Of a stretch of DNA of 64,000 bases, positions 18,123 through 26,085 are shown piece by piece. Location of the stretch: NCBI GenBank assembly GCA_020847545.1, contig JADLBV010000111.1:1-64000 (forward strand), read 5' to 3'. This DNA comes from Phycisphaerales bacterium. GTDB lineage: Bacteria > Planctomycetota > Phycisphaerae > Tepidisphaerales > Tepidisphaeraceae. Below the pieces are notes generated by a model that worked only from the letters and a program-made list of their open reading frames with translations, was not told where the DNA came from and made no database searches. How positions within the stretch are numbered: the stretch's first letter is position 1; every line of letters begins with the position of its first letter. The position numbers and the translations under genes are program-made.

Positions 18123-18922
18123 TCTGCGACAGCGATTTATCCCGTGAATTTGTCCAACAGGGCCGCGGCGCTAACTGTCCGGTCATTGACGTTCACGTTC
18201 ATCTGGGACCGGTCTATACAGGTTGGATGCCCAAATGGTCGATTGACGGCCTGATCGACACGATGGATCAGGCCGGCGTGCAGGTGTCGGTGCTTTGTCC
18301 GCACAGCGCCCTCTTTTCACCCGACATCGGCAACGAGGAGACGCTCGCGGCAGCCCGGCGCCACCCCGGGCGCATCCGTGGATACATTGGAGTCAATCCC
18401 ACCCACCCCCGCAATATCGAAAAGGACCTTGCGAACTTCGACCGCAATCGCGATCTGTTGTCCGGCCTGAAGATGTTGGCTTCATACCATCGTGTGCTCA
18501 TGGATGATGATGCCTATCGGCCGGCGTGGGAATATGCCGATGCCCATCGGTTGGCGGTTTTGTGCCACACATGGGGGGGCGATGGTTCCGAACAATCCAT
18601 GCGAAATATCGCCGCAAGACATCCCAACGCACGCATCATCATGGCCCATGCGTTGCATGGACAATGGGAAGATGCGATCGACATCGCGAAGCAATATGAC
18701 AATGTTTATCTCGATTTGTGCGCAGTACTGGATGACCGTGGACCGGTGGAACGGTTTGTGGAGGCGGGGTTGGTCAAGAAACTGTTGTTCGGCACGGACA
18801 ATCCCTGGTTTCATCCACACCACGGGATCGGCGCGCTCTTGTCGGCCGATCTGAGCGATGAGGATCGACAGGACATCCTCCACCGCAACGCACGGCGATT
18901 GTTCGGGGTTACAATCCCATGA
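18119..18922 (+). CDS. Amidohydrolase 2 family protein, possible sugar lactonase (2)
   Basis: 267 residues. VIDVHVHLGP supplies the HxH metal motif, VLCHTWGGDG and IIMAHALHG the later histidines, and LLFGTDNPWFHPHHG the aspartate. It is therefore a complete amidohydrolase_2 active site, unlike its upstream neighbour. The family includes L-fuconolactonase and related sugar-acid lactonases, and the adjacent SDR and enolase-superfamily genes make that role likely. It overlaps both neighbours by 4 bases (ATGA), so translation is coupled. The pairing of a metal-site-deficient and an intact copy suggests a heteromer or a recent duplication. Confidence 0.8.
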   Translation: MICDSDLSREFVQQGRGANCPVIDVHVHLGPVYTGWMPKWSIDGLIDTMDQAGVQVSVLCPHSALFSPDIGNEETLAAARRHPGRIRGYIGVNPTHPRNIEKDLANFDRNRDLLSGLKMLASYHRVLMDDDAYRPAWEYADAHRLAVLCHTWGGDGSEQSMRNIAARHPNARIIMAHALHGQWEDAIDIAKQYDNVYLDLCAVLDDRGPVERFVEAGLVKKLLFGTDNPWFHPHHGIGALLSADLSDEDRQDILHRNARRLFGVTIP

Positions 18923-19677
18923 TGCTTAAAGACAAGACCTGCTTGATCACGGGAGGTGGCACGGGCATTGGCAAATCCGCCGCCAAGCGATTTGCCGAGG
19001 AGGGGGCGCGGGTCTGGATCACCGGCCGCCAACAACAGCATTTGGCCGAAACCGCCGCCGCCATCGGATCGGCCTGTGTCGCACGCCAGGGGGATGTGAC
19101 CGATGTTGAGCAGATGCGGGCCATCGTCCATGAAATGCCGGCGTTGGATATTGTTGTCTCCAATGCCGCCGTCAGTTTTCCGGTTGATCCGATCAATGAT
19201 CCACCGGAAAAATGGCGGCAAATGCTGGAGGTCAATGCGTGGGGGACGATCAATGTCTGCCGAATCGCCGGGGAACGGATGATCCAGCAGGGGACCGGTG
19301 GACGGATCATCATCGTCAGTTCGATCCTGGCTGAACTGGCCGAACCGGGCAGCGCCCCATACGGCATGGCCAAGGCCGCGATCAATCAACTGGCCCGCCA
19401 GCTTGCGGTGGAATGGGCAACCCATGACATTCTGGTCAATGTCGTCGCTCCGGGGTTTGTGCATACGCCGATGAGTTATGTCTCCGGTTCCAATGAATTG
19501 GAAAGCGAGTGGTGCAAAACGTTTTTTCTCAATCCGCGCCGGCCGCGTGTGCCGTTGTTGCGGCCGGGTGAACCGGATGAGGTCGCCGAGGCCATTTTGT
19601 TTTTCGCCAATCCACGCAATACCTACTGCACCGGCTCAATATTAACCGTGGATGGCGGGTTGACGGTCAGTTTCTGA
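18919..19677 (+). CDS. Short-chain dehydrogenase/reductase (SDR), probable sugar dehydrogenase
   Basis: 252 residues, the classical SDR length. The Rossmann motif TGGGTGIGK, the NAA motif (VVSNAAVSF), the catalytic Ser in IIIVSSILAEL and YxxxK in YGMAKAA are all present, and the terminal ILTVDGGLTVSF is typical. It probably oxidises a sugar at C1 to a lactone with NAD(P), feeding the amidohydrolases and the dehydratase next to it. The gene begins with ATGATG, and either codon could be the start. It overlaps the upstream gene by 4 bases. Confidence 0.9.
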   Translation: MMLKDKTCLITGGGTGIGKSAAKRFAEEGARVWITGRQQQHLAETAAAIGSACVARQGDVTDVEQMRAIVHEMPALDIVVSNAAVSFPVDPINDPPEKWRQMLEVNAWGTINVCRIAGERMIQQGTGGRIIIVSSILAELAEPGSAPYGMAKAAINQLARQLAVEWATHDILVNVVAPGFVHTPMSYVSGSNELESEWCKTFFLNPRRPRVPLLRPGEPDEVAEAILFFANPRNTYCTGSILTVDGGLTVSF

Positions 19678-19696
19678 TCCACTTTGTGAAAGTATC

Positions 19697-20839
19697 ATGA
19701 AAAATTCTCATACAATTCGCGAAATCCGTGTCATTCCCCTTTATGGTGTGCCCTATTCGGATTGGCCCGCCCGATTTGGGCAGCGTGAGCAGACACGCAC
19801 GCTCGTGGAGGTCATCACCCACAGCGGCATCGCCAGCTTGGGTTGCGTCTACACGTCGGCCGATCTGGTTGAAGGTTCATTGAAGCTGTTGCGGCCGCTT
19901 TTTCAGGACGCCAGCGCCATCGACCCGGCCGCCACCTGCGAAAAACTGCATCAGAACACCTTCTGGCAGGGTCGCGGCGGGGCGATCACGCACACCATCA
20001 GCGGGATCGACATGGCGTTGTGGGATATTCTGGGCAAAGTGACCGGCCAGCCGATCTGGCGGCTTTTGGGTGGCAAATATCGGGATCGCATCAAACCCTA
20101 TGCATCCATGCTGATGACCGAGCCGAAGGAATTGTCGGCCAAATTACAATCAGCCCACGGCCGGGGTTTTCGTGCGTTCAAGATCGGGTGGGGGCCGTTT
20201 GGACGTCGTGATGACCGGACCGATGAATCGATCGTCAAGGCCGCCCGCGAGGCGGTGGGGGATCAGTGTGATCTGATGGTGGATGCCGGCGGGTCGGATG
20301 CCTTTTGGCCGCATGGATACAAATGGGCGCTGGAAAAATCGCACATGTTGCGTGATTACAACGTCAACTGGTTTGAGGAACCGCTGCGCCCGGATGACAT
20401 CGACGGATACGTTGAACTCACCCGCCATTCCCGTGTCAAAATCGCCAGCGGCGAATGCCTGACGCGGCGACAAAGCTTTATCCCATGGATCGAACGCCGC
20501 GCGGTGGATTATCTACAGCCGGATGTGACCAAGGTGGGGGGGTTAAGCGAACAACATCGCATCGGCCAATATGCGGATGACCATTCAATCCTGGTCGTTC
20601 CCCACGGCTGGAACACCGGCGTGGGCCTGGCGGCTGATCTTCACCTGGCCGCTGCCGCCGCCAATGCCGGCTGGGTGGAATATCTGACCCCCGAACCATA
20701 CATGGACGATGTTTTCGCGGTGCCGTTGCAACTGGAAGAAGGTTACTTGCGCATTCCGGATGGCCCGGGTTATGGCTACGAATGGAACGTGGAGGGGATC
20801 AAACGACTGAGCGATGGGGTGGTGATCGGCAAACCATAA
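19697..20839 (+). CDS. Mandelate racemase/muconate lactonizing enzyme family, probable sugar acid dehydratase
   Basis: 380 residues of the enolase superfamily. The N-terminal capping domain is followed by a barrel with FRAFKIGWG (the Lys region), metal ligands in MVDAGGSD, WFEEPLRPDD and IASGECLTRRQ, and a His in VVPHGWNTGVGLAA, the placement seen in sugar acid dehydratases of the mandelate racemase subgroup. It is the last gene of the 11874-20839 operon. With the SDR and lactonase-like genes it suggests a non-phosphorylative route from sugar to lactone to acid to 2-keto-3-deoxy acid. No aldolase for that product is seen in this operon. Confidence 0.85.
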   Translation: MKNSHTIREIRVIPLYGVPYSDWPARFGQREQTRTLVEVITHSGIASLGCVYTSADLVEGSLKLLRPLFQDASAIDPAATCEKLHQNTFWQGRGGAITHTISGIDMALWDILGKVTGQPIWRLLGGKYRDRIKPYASMLMTEPKELSAKLQSAHGRGFRAFKIGWGPFGRRDDRTDESIVKAAREAVGDQCDLMVDAGGSDAFWPHGYKWALEKSHMLRDYNVNWFEEPLRPDDIDGYVELTRHSRVKIASGECLTRRQSFIPWIERRAVDYLQPDVTKVGGLSEQHRIGQYADDHSILVVPHGWNTGVGLAADLHLAAAAANAGWVEYLTPEPYMDDVFAVPLQLEEGYLRIPDGPGYGYEWNVEGIKRLSDGVVIGKP

Positions 20840-20943
20840 TTGTTGGAATTGTTGTTTGGCATCACATTATGGATGCGGGAACACTTCGTAATAATCGAGT
20901 AAATCACGCCCGATAAACGATTTACATCAATTTCGGAATTTTC

Positions 20944-20989
20944 TTGACAATCTTCTAACATGTGTTAGACTGTTCCTAACAGGTGTTGG
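20944..20989 (+). promoter_or_regulatory. Promoter with two tandem LacI-type operators
   Basis: The -35 box is TTGACA (20944-20949) and the -10 is TAGACT (20966-20971), 16 bases apart. Operator 1, TCTAACATGTGTTAGA (20954-20969), fills the spacer. Operator 2, CTAACAGGTGTTGG (20976-20989), covers the start of the message and the GGAAGG ribosome site. The two share the CTAACA-NN-TGTTRG core and their centres are 21 bases apart, two helical turns, as expected for cooperative LacI-family binding. The gene just downstream encodes a LacI protein. Confidence 0.75.
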
Positions 20990-20995
20990 AAGGTT

Positions 20996-22069
20996 ATGGC
21001 ACGTTCCCAGTTCATAACGACCCGACGAATTGCCGAAGAAGCCGGCCTGAGTCATTCCACCGTCAGCCTGGTGCTAAACCAGCGTGGCGATGAATTGGGG
21101 ATCAAGCCGGAAACACAAAACCACGTCAGAGAAATCGCCAAACGGCTCAATTACACGCGCAATCCGCTAGCCAGCGGGCTAAAAGGCGGTCGGACTCAAA
21201 CCATCGGCGTGATGTGGATTTTGGGTGGCCCACATCCCAGCGACGAGATGACACACCGCATCGTCCGCCGTATCCAGGACAGGGAATACGTCGCGAATCT
21301 GGCGGACCATCTGTCGCAGATCAAGGATACCGTACGCATCCTCACGGACTTTTCCCGACGCAGGATGGATGCGGTCATCATGCAGGATGGCGATGAAGAT
21401 CAGCTTCACACGCCGGAGATCCTGGAATTGCTCAAAAGCTTTCCGGCGGCGGTCATCGTCTCCACCCATGAGTGGGATGCGCCCTGCGACCTGATCATCC
21501 ACGATCGCCTGTCGGCGTATCGCCAGGTGGCGGATCATTTCGCCGATATCGGCCGACGCCGGCCGGCCATTCTGCTTCCGGTGCCGGGATCGCGTGCCAA
21601 AACAGGTGCGTTTCTTGACCAGGCCCGCGCACGCGGGATGCGGGTTACGCCGCACAGTGCCATCGACATGACACCCCGTCCGGACCAAAAGATCACCGAT
21701 GCCAGCACCGAAGCGCTGGACCGCGAATTTCCGGGTCAATTCCCTTTTGATTGCCTGCACTGCTCAACTGATGAAGGCGCCGTGGCCGCGATGTCCTGGC
21801 TGCGACGGCGCGGAATCAGGATTCCGCACGATGTCGCCATCTCCGGCTTCAACGACAGCCAGTTTTCCGACTGTCTTGATCCCCCCCTCGCCAGTGTGGC
21901 TCGCCGCGACAATGAAGTCGTCGATGCCATCGAAAAACTTGTCTTTCAACGATTGTCCAGCCCCCAGGCCCCGCTCAGCCGCACGCATGTTGCGATGCGA
22001 TTTCTGGCGCGGGCCTCGGCGGGCGCTGTGTCTCATCTCAACCACCTTTTACAGGAGGATGTATCATGA
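20996..22069 (+). CDS. LacI family transcriptional regulator
   Basis: 357 residues. The helix-turn-helix TTRRIAEEAGLSHSTVSLVLN and hinge RLNYTRNPLASGLKGGRTQTIGV mark the LacI family, and the sugar-binding body has AAVIVSTHEWD, RPAILLPVPGS and VAISGFNDSQFSD. GGAAGG precedes the ATG. The double operator upstream implies autoregulation. Its stop overlaps the start of the PEP-CTERM gene by 4 bases, so regulator and surface protein are made from one message. It is the head of the third cassette and of a long operon to 33108, and is the probable repressor for that route. Confidence 0.93.
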   Translation: MARSQFITTRRIAEEAGLSHSTVSLVLNQRGDELGIKPETQNHVREIAKRLNYTRNPLASGLKGGRTQTIGVMWILGGPHPSDEMTHRIVRRIQDREYVANLADHLSQIKDTVRILTDFSRRRMDAVIMQDGDEDQLHTPEILELLKSFPAAVIVSTHEWDAPCDLIIHDRLSAYRQVADHFADIGRRRPAILLPVPGSRAKTGAFLDQARARGMRVTPHSAIDMTPRPDQKITDASTEALDREFPGQFPFDCLHCSTDEGAVAAMSWLRRRGIRIPHDVAISGFNDSQFSDCLDPPLASVARRDNEVVDAIEKLVFQRLSSPQAPLSRTHVAMRFLARASAGAVSHLNHLLQEDVS

Positions 22070-22878
22070 AGTTCTGCAATGCACACATTGCGGCGTTCGG
22101 TTTGATGGGTCTGTTGGCCGGCAGCGCGTCCGCGGCCACGGTTGCCCAGTATAATTTCGACTCATTTCAGTCAGATCCCCCGCCGGTTGTGGCCGACATG
22201 AGCGGCAACGGGCATGATGTGACATGGAGTGCAAATAATTACGCCGAATTGGATACATGGGATCCATTTAATGTGGACGATAGCAAAAGTGTCGTTGTCA
22301 ATTACAACACAGGGCTTATTAGCAACCCTGGCACCATCAATCTGAACAATGGTGGCTCTAGTCAGTTTACTTTTGAAGGATGGGTGCGACCTGCATCGTC
22401 TGGCATCGATTCGGATTTGGTTACCTTGAACAGCGATCAGGGAGGCAATACAACCCAACTGACTTTGGCTGTGATCGGAAGCACAGGCCAGGCATATGGT
22501 CGGGTCTACAACGGAGGCGGGCCGTCGTTGACGAGTTCCAATAATGCGTTGGTAATAGATCAATGGAATTATTTGGCACTGGTTTATGATGGCAACAATG
22601 CGCGTTTATACATCAAAAACAGCAATTATCCCACACTGACTGAAGTTGCGACGGCTCTGGATGCGGGCAAATCAATGCCCACTTACATGACTCAAAGTTG
22701 GGTTGCCAGCACTTCAGCGAGTTGGTACACGGGTTTTGACGATATCCGCATTTCTGACACGGCCTTGTCTGACGCTCAGTTGGGATATCACGCTTCGTTC
22801 ACACCCGTTCCGGAGCCGGCATCGTTGTCTCTGCTGGGATTGGGCGCGCTGGTGATGATTCGCCGGCGCAAGGCGTGA
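22066..22878 (+). CDS. PEP-CTERM protein with LamG-like domain
   Basis: 270 residues. A signal peptide ends near ASAATV. The LamG order is clear (VAQYNFDSFQSDPPPVVADMSGNGHD, SSQFTFEGWVRPAS, DQWNYLALVYDGNNARLYIKN, GFDDIRISDTALSDAQ). The tail is VPEPASLSLLGLGALVMIRRRKA. The ATG overlaps the LacI stop (ATGA), an exception to the usual regulator gap. Sequence composition is lower in G+C than the adjoining regulator, as for the other PEP-CTERM genes here. A strong hairpin and a pseudopilin follow. Confidence 0.9.
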   Translation: MKFCNAHIAAFGLMGLLAGSASAATVAQYNFDSFQSDPPPVVADMSGNGHDVTWSANNYAELDTWDPFNVDDSKSVVVNYNTGLISNPGTINLNNGGSSQFTFEGWVRPASSGIDSDLVTLNSDQGGNTTQLTLAVIGSTGQAYGRVYNGGGPSLTSSNNALVIDQWNYLALVYDGNNARLYIKNSNYPTLTEVATALDAGKSMPTYMTQSWVASTSASWYTGFDDIRISDTALSDAQLGYHASFTPVPEPASLSLLGLGALVMIRRRKA

Positions 22879-22902
22879 GAATTGGTTTGACGAAAACTCT
22901 CT

Positions 22903-22940
22903 CCTCATCCCTCTGTCTATAACAAGGCGGAGGGATGAGG
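22903..22940 (+). other. Stem-loop between PEP-CTERM and pseudopilin genes
   Basis: A perfect 11-base stem, CCTCATCCCTC (22903-22913) and GAGGGATGAGG (22930-22940), with a 16-base loop. No T run follows. It occupies the same position as in the other three cassettes. Confidence 0.65.
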
Positions 22941-22961
22941 ATTGAGTGAAAGGATGCCTGT

Positions 22962-23735
22962 ATGAAAAAGCGCAGTGCGTTCACGCTCGTGGAATTGCTG
23001 GTCGTCATCGGCATCATAGCTCTTTTGATCAGTATCCTGCTGCCGGCTCTCAACAAGGCGCGTTTGTCGGCCAAGCTTGTGCAGTGCCAGAGCAATCTTC
23101 GGCAGATCGGACTTGGGGTTGCCATGTACGCCAACGACTGGCGCGGCGTCTGGCCGAGGTATTACGACGGTGACACCTCGTACAGCCCGGCCGGTGACAG
23201 CGGCGGCTGGACGACAAACGTCCTGTGGTATCAATACGGCGGGTGGGGGCAGGGCAGCCCAGGCAACTGGCAGGCGCTGGGGCGAATCTATCCGTATATG
23301 AAGAATCAGCAGGTCTTCTTCTGCCCCAACGATGAGTTTAATGCCGGTTACGCGGGGTTGAATTTCGCCTCATTTCCGCAGAGTTTGCCCAGTCCATCCT
23401 ACAACGTGTTTGGCAGCTATTGCCTGCGTGGATGGAGGCAGCCTGTCAGCAATACATGGGGCTCACCCGATGTCGATCCATTGGGAATACCGGGAAAGAC
23501 GCTGACAAGCCTGAAATATCGGGCCTTGGCATCCTGCTTTTTCATGTGGACGCCGGGTTACAACTGGCCGGTGATGTTGCATCGGACGATGGGTAAATAT
23601 CCGGTTCTTTACGGAGATGGGCACGTCACGGCGATCTCCAAGCCATCCTGGTTGGATCTGTCATCCCCGCCGGACTTCTGGAACATCACGGCAAAGCAGA
23701 CACAGTTCTGGAATACAGCGAATCACGATAGATAA
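22962..23735 (+). CDS. Pseudopilin-like protein (prepilin-type N-terminus)
   Basis: 257 residues. Leader MKKRSA, cleavage A|FTLVE (Ala, not Gly, at -1), hydrophobic helix, then [21 protein letters not shown] as in the sister proteins. The C-terminus has LYGDGHVTA in the position of the DGH tail. It lies between the third PEP-CTERM gene and the frameshifted DUF4838 gene. Filament-forming or secretion-pilus partner functions are possible, but nothing in the sequence fixes one. Confidence 0.87.
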   Translation: MKKRSAFTLVELLVVIGIIALLISILLPALNKARLSAKLVQCQSNLRQIGLGVAMYANDWRGVWPRYYDGDTSYSPAGDSGGWTTNVLWYQYGGWGQGSPGNWQALGRIYPYMKNQQVFFCPNDEFNAGYAGLNFASFPQSLPSPSYNVFGSYCLRGWRQPVSNTWGSPDVDPLGIPGKTLTSLKYRALASCFFMWTPGYNWPVMLHRTMGKYPVLYGDGHVTAISKPSWLDLSSPPDFWNITAKQTQFWNTANHDR

Positions 23736-23753
23736 GGTTTTTTACGGACAGAC

Positions 23754-26029
23754 ATGAATAAATTATTTCAAGCGGCCGCACTGTTGCTGGCAATGGTCAA
23801 TGTGTCATCAGCCGCGGTGGCGCTGGTGGAAGGGGGCAAGCCGACCGGCCGGATCGTCGTGCCCGATGAGGCGACGGCCGGGGAGACATTCGCGGCCGAG
23901 GAACTCCAGACTTTGTCCAAAAAATAAGCGGCGCCAAGCTGGAGATTGTCAAGGCGGACCAGAAATGGGAGGGTCCAGCGATCCTGGTGGGCAATCAGCC
24001 GGGCAACCGTGATGTGATCGACCAACTCAACAAAGAGCATGGAGAGACCATCGATGCGTTCGCGGTGGTGGGCAAGGGGGATCGCCTGTCGCTGGTGGGG
24101 CGTTCGGATGATTCAACCATCTGGGCGGTGTGGCAATGGCTCAACAATCAGGGTGTGGTGTGGGTCATGCCGGGGGAACACGGAACCTATGTTCCAAAGA
24201 ATCAGACCATCGAGATCGTGGAGATTCACGAGATTGAAGCGCCCGGAGTCAACCAACGGGGCGGCGGATATGGCCTGCCCGATGAGGATGCTCCCGAGGG
24301 GTTTAACACCAAGGAACATGGTGTGACGGCCGGCCAACTGTTCGCATCGCGGATGCGGTTTAACGAGAATAGGGCCATTGAGGTCAAAGACACGATCGTG
24401 GCACTGGGTTCGGGGCATTCCTATGAGCATTATCTGCCGGCGTCGACCTATTATAAAGCCCATCCCGAATGGTTTAACCTGATTGATGGCAAGCGAATGG
24501 ATGGGGCGAGGGGGACGCAGGTCTGTTTCACCAACCAGGAGGCGGCGGCACAGGTGGCCCGGAATGTGGAGGTTGAGATTCGCCATGAATTGGACCGGGG
24601 CATCCCCATCGAAAGGTTGCCGGTCTCCATATCGCCCAATGACTGGAATGCCATGTGCGAGTGCGACAATTGCAGGAAGCTGATCGACAAGGATGGATCT
24701 GCCAGTTCGCTGGTGACTCATTTCTGCAACCTCGTGACGGCGGAGATCCGCAAGGTCTATCCGAAGGCCACCACCAAGTTTTATGCGTATGACAACTATG
24801 CCACTCCCCCTGATTATGCCAAACCCGGGCCGGGAGTGAGACCGCAGATCGTGTTCTGGTCATCCGCCATTGCGTTCGCGGCCAATTCGGCACAGCCGAT
24901 GTTTTCGCAGGCGAATCACAGGTATCGCGATGGGTTTGCCGCGTGGGAAAAGATCAGCGAGGCCCTCTCCGCCCACACCTATTACGCCCATTATACGTGG
25001 ATCACACCATGGCCCATGATCACCCAGATGTCGAAGGACATCCCACACATGGCGGCCGATCCGAAGTTTTGCGGGATGTACAGCGAACTGCACCTGCACT
25101 GGGGGACGCAGGGGTTGAATTTGTGGCTTTATCCCAAGCTGTTGTGGAACCCGAAGCTGGATGTGAAAAAGGCGATCAAGACCTATTGCCAGGCGGCGTA
25201 TGGGCCGGCCGCCATCCAGATGGAGGCTTACTACCGGACGGTTCAGGAGTCGATGGATAAACAGGGGTATATCTGCGGATATGCGGTTGAGATTCCGCAT
25301 GTTTTGACGCCGGAAGTGGTGCAAAAGGTCAATGGATTCATCTCCCAGGCCGAAGGGAGGCTGGATCAGATGGACCCGGACACGCGCTGGCGGACGGAGC
25401 TGGTGTGCAAATCATGGCGGGCCAGCGCCAAATTCGCACAGGCGACCCGTCTGTTCGTGCATGGAAATGGGCCGGCCGATCGGGCGAAGATTCTGTCGTT
25501 GGTTGATGAGGTGAAACAATTCGCCGATTCGCCGATGGGAAAATGGGCATTTGAGCAACGGATCGCCACCCAGACGATCGATTCAGTCGCGAGGAGTCTG
25601 AATGTTGACCTGGCGGCACTGCCGGTCGGTAAGCAGATGTTCAATGATGAATTCAACATGGGTGGGGCGATCAAGTTTTATGCCAAGATGCAGGGTTGGC
25701 AGGTGGGGATGTGGGGTTATTCGCTGCCGGTGAATGGAAGCGGTGAGATGGAAATACCGCTGAAGGCGGCGGAGGGGCATCGGATCACCTCGGCGCGGGT
25801 GCAATGGAGCATGGCCAACCCGCAGCGGGTGGTGGGGACGTTGTCGGTGGTTTCGGACGATGGCGCTGAGCGGGTGTTGACCGATGATGTGCAACAGATG
25901 ATCAAGGGCGTGGATGTGCCGGCCGAGGCGCTGGGTGGTGTTGTTCGGCTGAAACTTCGTCTGTTAAGCCAATACCACGATCCATCCATCGTGTTGACAG
26001 GATGTAATATCGAGGCGCAGGTGGAATAG
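23754..26029 (+). CDS. Secreted DUF4838 protein interrupted by a -1 frameshift at an A6 run
   Basis: The start ATG at 23754 opens a signal peptide (MNKLFQAAALLLAMVNVSSA) and a domain that reads through GETFAAEELQTLSKK, then stops (TAA at 23925-23927) right after an A6 run at 23919-23924. In the -1 frame the text continues without a gap (KISGAKLEIVKADQ, then ILVGNQPGNRDV) to 26029. The joined product, about 758 residues, would be a normal DUF4838 protein: alpha-glucuronidase-like N-terminus, YYKAHPEWFNLIDGKR and MCECDNCRKLIDKDG. Either one A is missing from the assembly, or the ribosome or polymerase slips, or the gene is newly broken. It is a paralogue of the 13596-15917 product. Confidence 0.8.
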
Positions 26030-26085
26030 CGAGTGGGGTTTGACCAACCTGCCGACAATGAAAAAATGGCGTAGACTGGTGGGTC

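Noticed and set aside
23987-26029. A stand-alone gene starting with GTG at 23987
   Set aside because: It would lack a signal peptide and cuts a domain in two; the upstream frame at 23754 plus a -1 shift gives the complete protein.
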